A program made the position numbers and the translations under genes. A model generated the notes under the pieces. The model did no database searches. It had not been told where the DNA came from and saw only the letters and a program-made list of their open reading frames with translations. From Kluyvera georgiana ATCC 51603 (GTDB taxonomy: Bacteria; Pseudomonadota; Gammaproteobacteria; Enterobacterales; Enterobacteriaceae), in assembly GCF_001654985.1 (NCBI RefSeq), contig NZ_LXEU01000049.1:180646-244645 (forward strand): a DNA stretch of 64,000 bases. The letters run 5' to 3'. Of this stretch, positions 8,925 through 18,549 are shown one piece after another. Position 1 is the stretch's first letter; every line of letters begins with the position of its first letter.

Positions 8925-11900
8925 ATGATCACAATTGACGGTAATGGTGCAGTCGCCTCGGTTGCGTTTCGTACCAGTGAAGTCATCGCCATTTACCCGA
9001 TCACGCCGAGTTCAACCATGGCTGAGCAGGCCGACGCGTGGGCGGGAAACGGGCTTAAAAACGTTTGGGGTGACGTCCCGCGCGTGGTAGAGATGCAGTC
9101 CGAAGCCGGGGCCATTGCTGCCGTGCACGGGGCCTTGCAGACCGGCGCACTGTCGACATCATTCACCTCATCGCAGGGTCTCCTGCTGATGATCCCCACG
9201 CTGTATAAACTGGCCGGGCAATTGACGCCCTTTGTGCTGCACGTCGCGGCGCGCACCGTCGCGACCCATGCGCTGTCTATTTTTGGCGACCATTCCGACG
9301 TCATGGCGGTGCGCCAGACCGGCTGCGCCATGCTGTGCGCCGGTAGCGTGCAGGAAGCGCAGGACTTTGCGCTGATCTCGCATATTGCGACGCTCAAGAG
9401 CCGCGTGCCGTTTATTCACTTCTTCGACGGGTTCCGCACGTCGCATGAGATTAACAAAATCGTGCCGCTGGCCGACGATACGATCCGCGGCCTGCTGCCG
9501 CAGGAGGACATCGCCGCCCACCGCGCCCGCGCCCTGAACCCGGAACATCCGATTATTCGCGGTACCTCCGCAAACCCGGATACTTACTTCCAGTCTCGTG
9601 AAGCCACCAACCCGTGGTACAACGCGGTCTACGATCATGTTGAACAGGCGATGAATGATTTCGCCGATGCCACCGGCCGCAGCTATAAGCCGTTTGAATA
9701 TTACGGCCACCCGCAGGCGGAACGCGTTATCGTCATTATGGGGTCGGCGATCGGCACCTGTGAAGAAGTGGTGGATGAACTGCTGACGCGCGGCGAAAAA
9801 GTTGGCGTGCTGAAAGTTCGCCTCTATCGTCCGTTCTCGGCAAAACATTTATTGCAGGCGCTGCCGGAAAGCGTGCGCAGCGTCGCGGTGCTTGATCGTA
9901 CCAAAGAGCCGGGCGCCCAGGCCGAGCCGCTCTATCTTGACGTGATGACCGCGCTGGCGGAAGCCTTCAACCAGGGTGAGCGTGAAACCCTGCCGCGGGT
10001 GATTGGCGGCCGCTATGGCCTGTCGTCAAAAGAGTTCGGCCCGGACTGCGTGCTTTCTATTTTCCACGAGCTGTCGCAGGCGAAGCCAAAGTCGCGCTTC
10101 ACCGTCGGCATTTATGATGATGTCACTCACCTCTCCCTGCCGCAGATGGAAAACACCCTGCCATCTCACGCACGCCTGGAGGCGCTGTTCTACGGATTAG
10201 GCAGCGACGGCAGCGTCTCGGCGACCAAAAACAACATCAAAATTATCGGTAACTCTACGCCGTGGTTTGCCCAGGGTTACTTCGTCTACGACTCTAAAAA
10301 GGCCGGGGGCCTGACGGTCTCTCACCTGCGCGTGAGCGATAATCCAATTCGCTCTGCTTATCTGGTCGCGCAGGCCGACTTTGTCGGCTGCCATCAGCTA
10401 CAGTTTATTGATAAATACCAGATGGCCGAGCGCCTGAAGCCCGGCGGTATTTTCCTGCTTAATACGCCGTACAGCGCCGATGAAGTGTGGGCGCGCCTGC
10501 CGCAGGAAGTACAGGCAGTGTTGAACCAGAAACACGCGCGTTTTTATGTGATCAACGCTGCCAAAATTGCCCGCGAATGCGGACTGGCGGCGCGTATTAA
10601 TACCGTGATGCAGATGGCGTTCTTCCACCTGACGCAAATTCTGCCGGGCGATAGCGCGCTGATGGAGCTGCAAAACGCCATCGCGAAAAGCTACAGCAGC
10701 AAAGGTCAGGATCTGGTTGAGCGTAACTGGCAGGCGCTGGCGCTGGCCCGAGAGTCGCTGTTCGAAGTGCCGCTACAGCCGGTGAGCGCCAGCAGTCCAA
10801 ACCGCCCGCCGGTCGTCTCCGACGCCGCGCCGAACTTCGTCAAAACCGTCACTGCCGCCATGCTGGCGGGCCTCGGCGATGCCCTGCCGGTATCCGCCCT
10901 GCCGCCAGACGGTACCTGGCCCGTGGGCACCACCCGCTGGGAAAAACGCAATATCGCCGAAGAGATCCCTATCTGGAAAGAAGATCTCTGTACCCAGTGT
11001 AACCACTGCGTTGCCGCCTGCCCGCACTCCGCCATTCGTGCCAAAGTGGTTGCGCCGGACGCGATGGAGAACGCCCCGGCATCTCTGCATTCGCTGGACG
11101 TGAAATCGCGCGATATGCGCGGTCAGAAATATGTGCTGCAGGTCGCGCCGGAAGACTGTACCGGCTGCAACCTGTGCGTTGAGGTTTGCCCGGCGAAAGA
11201 TCGCCAGAACCCCGAGATCAAAGCCATCAATATGATGTCGCGTCTGGAGCACGTTGAAGAAGAGAAAGTGAACTATGACTTCTTCCTCAACCTGCCGGAA
11301 ATCGATCGCACCGCACTGGAACGCATTGATATCCGTACTTCGCAGTTGATCACTCCGCTGTTTGAGTACTCCGGCGCCTGTTCTGGCTGCGGTGAAACGC
11401 CGTATATCAAGCTGCTGACCCAGCTGTACGGTGACCGTATGCTGATTGCCAACGCCACCGGCTGTTCATCTATTTACGGCGGTAACCTGCCCTCTACGCC
11501 ATATACCACCGACGCGAACGGCCGCGGGCCAGCGTGGGCTAACTCGCTGTTTGAAGATAACGCCGAGTTTGGTTTGGGCTTCCGTTTAACGGTCGATCAG
11601 CACCGCCAGCGCGTGATGCGTCTGCTGGACGGCTTCGCCGAGCAGATCCCGGCCGAATTGAACGAGGCGCTGCACGCTGATGCCACGCCGGAAGTACGTC
11701 GTGAACAGGTGGCCGCCTTGCGCAGCGTGCTGAACGGCGTGGAAGGTGCACAAGAGCTACTCACCGACGCCGACGCGCTGGTCGAGAAGTCTATCTGGCT
11801 GATTGGCGGCGACGGCTGGGCCTACGATATCGGCTTCGGCGGTCTGGATCATGTGATGAGCCTGACCGAGAACGTCAATATCCTGGTGCTTGATACCCAG

Positions 11901-12452
11901 TGCTACTCCAACACCGGCGGTCAGGCTTCGAAAGCGACGCCGCTCGGCGCGGTGACCAAGTTTGGCGAGCACGGCAAACGTAAAGCGAGAAAAGATCTCG
12001 GCGTCAGCATGATGATGTACGGTCATGTCTACGTCGCGCAGATCTCGCTGGGCGCACAGCTTAACCAGACGGTGAAAGCGATTCAGGAAGCGGAGTCCTA
12101 TCCGGGACCGTCGATTATCATCGCCTACAGCCCTTGCGAAGAGCACGGTTACGATCTGGCGCTCAGCCACGATCAGATGCGCCAGCTTACCGCTACCGGC
12201 TTCTGGCCGCTGTTCCGCTTCGACCCACGTCGCGCCGACGAAGGTAAAATCCCGCTGGCGCTGGATTCCCGTCCGCCGTCAGACGCGCTGGCCGAGACGT
12301 TAATGAACGAACAGCGTTTCCGCCGTTTGAACAGCCAGCAGCCGGAAGTCGCCGAACAGCTATGGAAGGATGCGGCAGAGGATCTGCAAAAACGCTACGA
12401 CTTCCTCGCCATGATGGCCGGCAAGGCGGAAAAACCGACGCCGCAGGAATAA
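8925..12452 (+). CDS. ydbK: Pyruvate:flavodoxin/ferredoxin oxidoreductase YdbK
   Basis: Oxidises pyruvate to acetyl-CoA while reducing flavodoxin or ferredoxin; oxygen-sensitive and linked to oxidative-stress survival. The product has 1175 residues in one chain: an N-terminal thiamine-diphosphate pyrimidine-binding domain, then a gamma domain. Two 4Fe-4S motifs follow at about residues 688 (CTQCNHCVAACP) and 744 (CTGCNLCVEVCP). A third cluster ligand region lies at about 818 (CSGCGETPY), and a diphosphate-binding domain has GGDGWAYDIGFGG. It is close kin of NifJ, but no nitrogen-fixation genes are present, so the housekeeping name fits. Confidence 0.96.
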   Translation: MITIDGNGAVASVAFRTSEVIAIYPITPSSTMAEQADAWAGNGLKNVWGDVPRVVEMQSEAGAIAAVHGALQTGALSTSFTSSQGLLLMIPTLYKLAGQLTPFVLHVAARTVATHALSIFGDHSDVMAVRQTGCAMLCAGSVQEAQDFALISHIATLKSRVPFIHFFDGFRTSHEINKIVPLADDTIRGLLPQEDIAAHRARALNPEHPIIRGTSANPDTYFQSREATNPWYNAVYDHVEQAMNDFADATGRSYKPFEYYGHPQAERVIVIMGSAIGTCEEVVDELLTRGEKVGVLKVRLYRPFSAKHLLQALPESVRSVAVLDRTKEPGAQAEPLYLDVMTALAEAFNQGERETLPRVIGGRYGLSSKEFGPDCVLSIFHELSQAKPKSRFTVGIYDDVTHLSLPQMENTLPSHARLEALFYGLGSDGSVSATKNNIKIIGNSTPWFAQGYFVYDSKKAGGLTVSHLRVSDNPIRSAYLVAQADFVGCHQLQFIDKYQMAERLKPGGIFLLNTPYSADEVWARLPQEVQAVLNQKHARFYVINAAKIARECGLAARINTVMQMAFFHLTQILPGDSALMELQNAIAKSYSSKGQDLVERNWQALALARESLFEVPLQPVSASSPNRPPVVSDAAPNFVKTVTAAMLAGLGDALPVSALPPDGTWPVGTTRWEKRNIAEEIPIWKEDLCTQCNHCVAACPHSAIRAKVVAPDAMENAPASLHSLDVKSRDMRGQKYVLQVAPEDCTGCNLCVEVCPAKDRQNPEIKAINMMSRLEHVEEEKVNYDFFLNLPEIDRTALERIDIRTSQLITPLFEYSGACSGCGETPYIKLLTQLYGDRMLIANATGCSSIYGGNLPSTPYTTDANGRGPAWANSLFEDNAEFGLGFRLTVDQHRQRVMRLLDGFAEQIPAELNEALHADATPEVRREQVAALRSVLNGVEGAQELLTDADALVEKSIWLIGGDGWAYDIGFGGLDHVMSLTENVNILVLDTQCYSNTGGQASKATPLGAVTKFGEHGKRKARKDLGVSMMMYGHVYVAQISLGAQLNQTVKAIQEAESYPGPSIIIAYSPCEEHGYDLALSHDQMRQLTATGFWPLFRFDPRRADEGKIPLALDSRPPSDALAETLMNEQRFRRLNSQQPEVAEQLWKDAAEDLQKRYDFLAMMAGKAEKPTPQE

Positions 12453-12478
12453 CCGAATTAAGGTCATTCTCAAACCAT

Positions 12479-12582
12479 AAAAAAAGCCCGAATATCAATT
12501 CGGGCTTGTCATTTTAAGATGACGAAGAATATTAAAGACACACGGCAACATAAATACGTTGTGTGACAAAAAGGCATATAAC
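12479..12582 (-). ncRNA. micC: Hfq-dependent small RNA MicC
   Basis: The minus strand reads GTTATATGCCTTTTTGTCAC at the 5' end, the conserved MicC seed that pairs with ompC mRNA. It ends in a GACAAGCCCGAA hairpin with seven U residues. Length is about 104 nt (109 in E. coli) and the position between ydbK and ompN is the same. The middle of the RNA differs from E. coli and forms its own stem (CACACAAC / GTTGCCGTGTG). The terminator hairpin is near-symmetric and may also stop ydbK transcripts. Confidence 0.9.
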
Positions 12583-12807
12583 GGCCGTAGCTTACGTCAG
12601 CGCTTTTTATTTGTATAATTTTTATTTTATATATATCCGGGCAAATCATTCACGATAATTATCATCATTTCAGCAGAATTATATCCTTTAGATTTTACTC
12701 ATGCTGTAACAAATGTTATTTACCATATCAGATTCGTCTCTATTAGCATGACTGTGCTTTCTTAGTCAGAAAGTGCGCGTATAAAAAATACTAAAGGAAT
12801 ATATTCA

Positions 12808-13941
12808 ATGAACAGAAAAGTACTGGCCCTCGTTATTCCTGCCCTGTTAGCCGCAGGCGCAGCTCATGCCGCAGAAGTTTATAATAAAGACGGCAACAAA
12901 TTAGACATCTATGGCAAGGTAGATGGTCTGCATTATTTCTCCAGCGATTCCTCTAAAGACGGCGATCAGAGCTACGTCCGTTTTGGTTTCAAAGGCGAAA
13001 CTCAGATTAACGATATGCTCACCGGCTACGGCCAGTGGGAATATAACGTTCAGGCGAACAATCCGGAATCTACGGATAGCGACGCAAATCAGGCGTGGAC
13101 ACGTCTGGGCTTTGCCGGCCTGAAATTCGGTGACTACGGTTCATTCGACTACGGTCGTAACTACGGTGTACTGTACGACGTAGAAGGTTGGACAGATATG
13201 CTGCCAGAATTTGGTGGTGACTCCTACACCTACTCTGACAACTTTATGACTGGCCGTGCGAACGGTGTAGCTACCTACCGTAACAATGACTTCTTCGGTC
13301 TGGTTGACGGCCTGAACTTTGCTCTGCAGTACCAGGGTAAAAATGAAAACCCAGGCAGCGGTGAAGGTACCAATAACGGTGACCGTAATACTCGTAACGC
13401 CAATGGCGACGGCTTTGGCATGTCCACCTCTTACGACTTGGGTATGGGTGTCAGCGCTTCTGCGGCATATGCAACCTCAGATCGTACAAACGATCAGATC
13501 AACAATACCACCGCTGGCGGTGATAAAGCTGACGCCTGGACCGTGGGTCTGAAATATGATGCTAACAATATTTATCTGGCATCAATGTATTCTGAAACCC
13601 GCAATATGACTCCGTACGGCGACAGCAATGGTGTTGCGAATAAAACGCAGAACTTTGAAGTTACCGCACAGTACCAGTTTGATTTCGGCCTGCGCCCAGC
13701 AATTTCTTACCTGCAGTCTAAAGGTAAGGATTTGGGTGCTACTAAACATGATACTGCGTACCAGGGTGATAAAGATCTGGTCAAATATATGGATATTGGC
13801 GCGACTTACTACTTCAACAAAAATATGTCCACCTACGTTGATTATAAAATCAACCTGCTGGACGGTAACGATAGCTTCTACGCGAACAACGGTATCTCTA
13901 CCGACAACATCGTGGCAATGGGCCTGGTTTACCAGTTCTAA
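12808..13941 (+). CDS. ompN: Outer-membrane porin OmpN (OmpK37 type)
   Basis: General trimeric porin of the OmpC/OmpF family. The product has 377 residues, the same as E. coli OmpN, with a 21-residue signal ending GAAHA and a mature start [16 protein letters not shown]. It shows the L3 constriction loop motif PEFGGDS and the C-terminal aromatic GLVYQF needed for BAM assembly. The neighbourhood (micC, ydbK) and sequence support OmpN over OmpC or OmpF. OmpN is normally silent or low in laboratory medium. Confidence 0.94.
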   Translation: MNRKVLALVIPALLAAGAAHAAEVYNKDGNKLDIYGKVDGLHYFSSDSSKDGDQSYVRFGFKGETQINDMLTGYGQWEYNVQANNPESTDSDANQAWTRLGFAGLKFGDYGSFDYGRNYGVLYDVEGWTDMLPEFGGDSYTYSDNFMTGRANGVATYRNNDFFGLVDGLNFALQYQGKNENPGSGEGTNNGDRNTRNANGDGFGMSTSYDLGMGVSASAAYATSDRTNDQINNTTAGGDKADAWTVGLKYDANNIYLASMYSETRNMTPYGDSNGVANKTQNFEVTAQYQFDFGLRPAISYLQSKGKDLGATKHDTAYQGDKDLVKYMDIGATYYFNKNMSTYVDYKINLLDGNDSFYANNGISTDNIVAMGLVYQF

Positions 13942-13951
13942 TGCGATAAAA

Positions 13952-13977
13952 AACCCGCCGTTCCCGGCGGGTTTTCT
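13952..13977 (+). terminator. Terminator between ompN and the merP-like gene
   Basis: Inverted repeat AACCCGCCG-TTCC-CGGCGGGTT followed by TTCTTT; the preceding run of A residues also makes it usable on the minus strand. The 3' ends of ompN and the merP-like gene converge on it. Confidence 0.88.
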
Positions 13978-13981
13978 TTAT

Positions 13982-14266
13982 TCACTGCACCACGCTTTCG
14001 CCGTGGATTTCCCCTTTAAATCCGGTTTTGGCAATCGCCGCTAATAACCGCTGATTATCAAAATTCTCCGGCACCACCACTTCCGCCTGACGCGTTTTCA
14101 GCGAAGCTTTCGCCTTAATGACGCCATCGGTGCTGCGCAGCGCCTGGTTAATGGAAATCACGCACAGCGGGCAGTTCATTTCGCCGACATCAATGGTGAC
14201 CAATTTATCGGCCGCCCAGCCCAGTGGCGTAAACATCAGTAACGCCAGACACACGGCTTTTTTCAT
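13982..14266 (-). CDS. MerP-like periplasmic heavy-metal-associated protein
   Basis: A 94-residue exported protein: Sec signal ending LGWAA, then one HMA (ferredoxin-like) domain with the metal motif GEMNCPLC. MerP carries Hg(II) in the periplasm and hands it to MerT. Here there is no merA or merR nearby, so mercury resistance should not be assumed; copper or another soft metal is equally possible. The start at 14266 overlaps the merT-like stop (ATGA); the longer frame upstream lies inside the merT-like gene. Confidence 0.82.
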   Translation of the reverse strand: MKKAVCLALLMFTPLGWAADKLVTIDVGEMNCPLCVISINQALRSTDGVIKAKASLKTRQAEVVVPENFDNQRLLAAIAKTGFKGEIHGESVVQ

Positions 14267-14619
14267 TCCATCCACTCCCAGATCCAGGGTAATACATAAG
14301 GATAGGTAATCAAGGCCAGCACTAACGGCACCGCCAGCCAATACAACCACACCAGCACCCGACGGCTTACGACGTTAACGCATACCGGTTTCGACGACAG
14401 ATGCAGACGCCAGAATCCGCGCGCCATCAGCCCCACGGCGACAATAATCATCGGTATTTGCAGCCAGGAAGCCCCCGGAATGCCCACCAGCCCGGCGGCT
14501 GAAACCCCAAACACCAGATACAGCAGCGGCCCAATACAGCACAGCGTTGACGCGCCCGCGGCCACGATCGCCGCGAGCAACGTTAACACTCCGCCCTTAA
14601 TGCTGTTCGACGCTGACAT
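14263..14619 (-). CDS. MerT-like inner-membrane metal transporter
   Basis: A 118-residue protein with three to four hydrophobic segments. The first carries the vicinal cysteine pair of MerT (STLCCIGPLLYLVFG, Cys27-Cys28) that accepts metal from MerP. The second cysteine pair of classical MerT, in the cytoplasmic loop, is reduced to a single Cys (KPVCVNVV). The gene overlaps the transglutaminase-like gene upstream by 23 bases and the merP-like gene by 4, so all three are translated as one unit. Confidence 0.82.
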   Translation of the reverse strand: MSASNSIKGGVLTLLAAIVAAGASTLCCIGPLLYLVFGVSAAGLVGIPGASWLQIPMIIVAVGLMARGFWRLHLSSKPVCVNVVSRRVLVWLYWLAVPLVLALITYPYVLPWIWEWME

Positions 14620-15742
14620 AGTCGTAGCTAAAAGCAGCGGGGTCGTAGAAATTCAGCGGATCGCCATCGACTTCCGCATACGGATAGCCCAGGTTATTCA
14701 CGTCACCCTGCTCCGCGGCTGGCGACAGTGCGAAATCACGCGCATGGTTGAATCCCACCCAGTTCATTTCCCAGTTACCAAACAGATAATCGTTCACCGC
14801 GGTGACCGCCGGGTCGCCATTCTCTTTTTTCTCTGTCAGACGCATTTTGGTCACGTCTGCCGGGTCTGCCGGCATCCAGCCGAAACCGGCTAACCAGAAC
14901 ATCGCGCGGCAGTGTTGACCGCCGCTGATTTTGGCCACGCCTTTATCGTCGGCGCTGCCAAATGCTTTCGTGGAGTATTGATTAAGCTTGCGGCTCGCGC
15001 CTAAACGGATGCCAAACATTTCACGTGCCGGAATGCCGACCGCACGGCACAGTGCGACAAACACCGAGTTAATGTCGGTACATTTACCGCCGAGTTTGCC
15101 GGTTTTCAGGATCTCCCCGACATCGCCCGTACCGCAGCCAATCACCGCGTCATCACGATGCATATGGGTGCTGACCCAGTCGTGAATCAGACGCGCCTGC
15201 TTCAGCGGCGCTTTTTCGTTGCCGATAATGTTAAGTGCGGTCTCTTTCACCAGCCCATCAACCGGAATATGCGCCGTCGCCTGCAGGAAAGGTTTAATCT
15301 CATCGGGGATCACCGCACCTTCGCTCGGCAGTTGCCAGTCGGCCAGACGGTTGTCTTTCAGCACTTCCCAGTCGCGTGTTTCAATGTCCATCTCCACTTT
15401 AATATCCAGCGGGCCGCTTGAGGCCGGCCAGGTCACGTACAGCACTTTTGCGCCGTAGCGGTTATTGGCATTCAGTGTGGCGGTTTGGTAGTTGCCGCTG
15501 AAGGAGAGATTTAGCAGCTGCTGGAAGGCGGTATCTTCCGGTATGGGGATCCACAAATTCACCTTCCCGGAAGAGCCTTCCGGAGCCTTCAGGCTATAGG
15601 TTTGAGTCATAATGAAGCGGCGGTATTTGCCGGAAGATGAGACGGCAGGTTGATCCTGCGTTTCTGTTTTCGCAAAAACCGGGCTGACCAGCCCCAGCGT
15701 CGAGAGGGCAGCGGCACCTTTGAGGAAGTTACGCCTTTGCAT
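14597..15742 (-). CDS. Tat-exported transglutaminase-like protein
   Basis: A 381-residue protein with a twin-arginine signal (MQRRNFLKGAAALSTLG) and signal cleavage near VFAK. A transglutaminase-like papain-fold core follows: Cys at about 220 in GGKCTDINSVFVALCRAVGIPARE, His at about 274 in GGQHCRAMFW, Asp at about 291 in MPADPADVT. Such domains can act as peptidases, amidases or cross-linkers. The Tat signal suggests export in folded form. It is the first gene of an operon with merT- and merP-like genes. The start has AAGGAT as ribosome site. Confidence 0.85.
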   Translation of the reverse strand: MQRRNFLKGAAALSTLGLVSPVFAKTETQDQPAVSSSGKYRRFIMTQTYSLKAPEGSSGKVNLWIPIPEDTAFQQLLNLSFSGNYQTATLNANNRYGAKVLYVTWPASSGPLDIKVEMDIETRDWEVLKDNRLADWQLPSEGAVIPDEIKPFLQATAHIPVDGLVKETALNIIGNEKAPLKQARLIHDWVSTHMHRDDAVIGCGTGDVGEILKTGKLGGKCTDINSVFVALCRAVGIPAREMFGIRLGASRKLNQYSTKAFGSADDKGVAKISGGQHCRAMFWLAGFGWMPADPADVTKMRLTEKKENGDPAVTAVNDYLFGNWEMNWVGFNHARDFALSPAAEQGDVNNLGYPYAEVDGDPLNFYDPAAFSYDYVSVEQH

Positions 15743-16236
15743 TGTGTATCCTTCATCACCAGAAAAAGCTGGCGCTTAACCCCGCACCTGCGGAGGTTGG
15801 CCGCTATTATGCGACCATGTATTCATCACCACAATGAATAAGAGGCCATAAAATCCTACGCGCTCAAAATATGGCAACCTACAGCAAGCGTTATGTTATA
15901 ACAATGATAAAAACGGTGGACTGCGGATTATTCTGATAACCTCGTTCTTCCAGACCAGATGTCATTATAGTTTCCGGGGTAAATCATGCTCTTTCCAGCG
16001 GATATTTGTCGGTAATGTTGGCGATTTCCCCATTAACTGACCAAACATACCTCGCGCTAATAAGTCTGTGAGTGTGAAATAATATGTTAACTTAATGGCT
16101 TGTTATCAATGACGTTAGCTGTAAACTGTTTCGCGAACTCGCCTGTAAATGGGTATTTATATTGCATTAATGCGGCCATTGAAAAATCACGACCAATGGG
16201 CAATTGATTATAAAAAATAAAATTTCATGTGGTTTT
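15743..16236 (+). other. Intergenic region between divergent genes
   Basis: About 490 bases without a coding region, between the transglutaminase-like gene (minus) and the PBP3-like gene (plus). It is AT-rich in its right half and must hold both promoters. I see no convincing operator, RNA gene or repeat. Confidence 0.5.
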
Positions 16237-17946
16237 ATGTTACAAATGAAAAGAAAATCAACAGAAAAACAAAATAAAGACTCATTTATTACGTCTCGTT
16301 ACACAATAATCTGTCTGGGTATCCTTGGCTGCCTTGGCGTTTTATTGATCAGGGTTGCCGACCTGCAGTTTTTAAATCATCCAATGCTGGCAAAAGAGGC
16401 CGATCAACGATCCCTGAGAACCGTGGTGCTGCCGACAAACCGTGGCACATTAGTCGACCGCGATGGCGAGGCGCTCGCCATGAGCGTTCCATCCCGCGAC
16501 GTCGTGGTCGATCCGGTAAAAATTGTTGAGGCCAGCCCAAATTTCCACGATGCGAAATGGCAATATCTCGCCTCGGCGTTGAATACCCCTGTCGATCAAA
16601 TTGCGAGCAAGATTTATCAGAATGCCCACCGTCACTTTCTATTCCTGGGACGCAAAGTTGAGCTTGGGATTGCGAAAGATATCGCCGATCTGCATATAAA
16701 AGGTATCAGTGAAGTGTATGACGACAGTCGTTTCTACCCAATGGGGGAAGCAGCGGCGCCTTTAATCGGTATTGTGGGGGCAGATAATAATGGCCTGAAC
16801 GGCGTAGAACGTGGCTACGATTCTATTTTACAGGGCGAGCCGGGCAAGGAAATTTATCGTAAAGATGCCAATGGCGGTATTATTAACGTTCTTGATTATG
16901 ACGCGCCGAAACAGCCGCCAACCGTTCAGCTCAGTATTGATAAATTTGACCAATATACGCTGTATAGCAAACTGCGCGACGGCGTGCTGCTGAATAAAGC
17001 GGACTCAGGCGCAGCCGTACTGGTCAAAATTGATACCGGTGAGATTCTGGCCATGGCCTCTTACCCCTCGTACAACCCCAACAATTTCGACAACGCAACA
17101 CAAACGCAAATGCGTGATGTGGCGATTAACGACAGCTTCGAACCGGGTTCTACGGTCAAGCCGTTGGTGATTATCGAGGGGCTGGAGAGAAACATTATTC
17201 AGCCAAATACTTTGCTGGATACCACCCCCTATCGCGTCAATGGCCACCTGATTCGCGACGTGGGCCATTGGCCACAGCTGACGCCAACCGGTATTCTGCA
17301 AAAATCGAGCGATATCGGCGTTTCTCATATTGCGTTGGCGATGCCGGCACAGGCGCTGGTTGATACCTATCAGGCGTTCGGTCTTGGCAAACCCACCGGG
17401 CTGGGGCTTAGCGGGGAAAGCGTAGGCTATTTTCCGCTGCACCGTCGGCAGTGGGCCGATATTGAACGCGCGACCTTCTCCTTCGGCTACGGATTACGCG
17501 TCACGCCGCTACAGATAGCCCGCGAATACGCCACCCTGGGGTCGTTTGGGGTCTATCGTCCGCTGTCGATCACCAAAGTGACCCCGCCGGTAATGGGCCA
17601 GCAGGTGGCCGATCCGTCGATCGTCAAAACCGTGGTACATATGATGGAAAGCGACGTGCTTCCCGGCGGCAGCGGCGTGCGGGCGGCGGTGCCGGGGTAT
17701 CGACTGGCGACCAAAACGGGGACCGCTGAAAAACTGGGCGATAGCGGCAAGTATGACGGCGGATATGTGAACTACACAGCAGGCGTCGCGCCGGTTAGCC
17801 ACCCGGAGGTCGCACTGGTCGTGGTCGTTAACAACCCCACTGCCGGTACCCACTTCGGCGGTTCAGTCGCCGCGCCGATTTTCGGCAACATCATGGGGCC
17901 GGTATTGAAGAATATGAATATCGCGCCGGACGCGCTGATACAGTAG
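16237..17946 (+). CDS. FtsI paralogue, PBP3-like peptidoglycan transpeptidase (PBP3SAL type)
   Basis: Class B penicillin-binding protein resembling FtsI and the second PBP3 of Salmonella that works in acid. One N-terminal transmembrane helix (about residues 27-45) precedes the pedestal and the transpeptidase domain. Catalytic motifs are S305-T-V-K (SXXK), S357-S-D359 in the SXN position, and K493-T-G. FtsI has Asn at 361 where this protein has Asp, a variant seen in PBP2-class enzymes. It stands outside the dcw cluster with no ftsL neighbour. The start is uncertain: ATG 16237, ATG 16246 or TTG 16204, none with a strong ribosome site. Confidence 0.88.
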   Translation: MLQMKRKSTEKQNKDSFITSRYTIICLGILGCLGVLLIRVADLQFLNHPMLAKEADQRSLRTVVLPTNRGTLVDRDGEALAMSVPSRDVVVDPVKIVEASPNFHDAKWQYLASALNTPVDQIASKIYQNAHRHFLFLGRKVELGIAKDIADLHIKGISEVYDDSRFYPMGEAAAPLIGIVGADNNGLNGVERGYDSILQGEPGKEIYRKDANGGIINVLDYDAPKQPPTVQLSIDKFDQYTLYSKLRDGVLLNKADSGAAVLVKIDTGEILAMASYPSYNPNNFDNATQTQMRDVAINDSFEPGSTVKPLVIIEGLERNIIQPNTLLDTTPYRVNGHLIRDVGHWPQLTPTGILQKSSDIGVSHIALAMPAQALVDTYQAFGLGKPTGLGLSGESVGYFPLHRRQWADIERATFSFGYGLRVTPLQIAREYATLGSFGVYRPLSITKVTPPVMGQQVADPSIVKTVVHMMESDVLPGGSGVRAAVPGYRLATKTGTAEKLGDSGKYDGGYVNYTAGVAPVSHPEVALVVVVNNPTAGTHFGGSVAAPIFGNIMGPVLKNMNIAPDALIQ

Positions 17947-17969
17947 GCCCCCAAATTTGGCTGCGGTGT

Positions 17970-18549
17970 TTATCGTTCCCGCAGCCATTTTTCATACTGC
18001 TCAGGCCATGTGAGAGTTTGGGTTCCTGCCCTGCCCATCCCAAAGCCATGTCCCCCGGAAGGATAACGATGCATTTCTACCGATACGCCTGCACGAAGGC
18101 AGGCCGTCTGTAAAATTAAGGTGTGGTGCGGATCGGACACCGAATCATCTTCCGCCTGGACCAGAAACATCGGTGGAGTTGTGGGCGTCACGTAATGTTG
18201 TACTGACCAGGCGGCATCCTGCGCCTGCGTCGCATTCTTACCCACCAATACCCGATGCGTTGCACTGTGGCTGTAAGGTTTCTCCAGCGTCACGATTGGG
18301 ATAAATCAGCGCCGCGCCATCGGCTCGCGCCGGTAGGCTGTCCAGCGCATCAAGCGGCGTATAGCTGCGCTCGTCAGCGCGCGTTACCGCCATTCCCAAC
18401 AAATGCCCTCCGGCGGAAAAACCCAGCACGTTCACCCGCTTCTCCCGCTGGCGGATGATGCGCAACGCCCGCTGGGCATCCTGTAAAGCAACGCGAGAGC
18501 CGTCGTGCCAGCTTTCTCCCGGCAGGCGGTAGCTGAGTATATACCGCAT
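17970..18549 (-). pseudogene. Broken alpha/beta-hydrolase (esterase/xylanase-like) gene
   Basis: Two overlapping frames make up one hydrolase. The first (18549 to 18238) has YRLPGESWHDGSRVALQDAQRALRIIRQ and the nucleophile elbow GFSAGGHL. The second (from about 18300 to 17970) has the acid and base parts QAEDDSVSDP and YPSGGHGFGMGR. The switch is at 18295-18302, where one extra base in TATCCCAATCG turns the expected YPIVTLEK into a false frame. The N-terminal half of the domain and any signal peptide are missing beyond 18549. Both defects point to a dead gene; the truncation is independent of any sequencing error. Confidence 0.8.

Noticed and set aside
13982..14619. Mercury-resistance operon
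   Set aside because: MerT- and MerP-like genes are present but no mercuric reductase or MerR; the MerT homologue lacks one cysteine pair.
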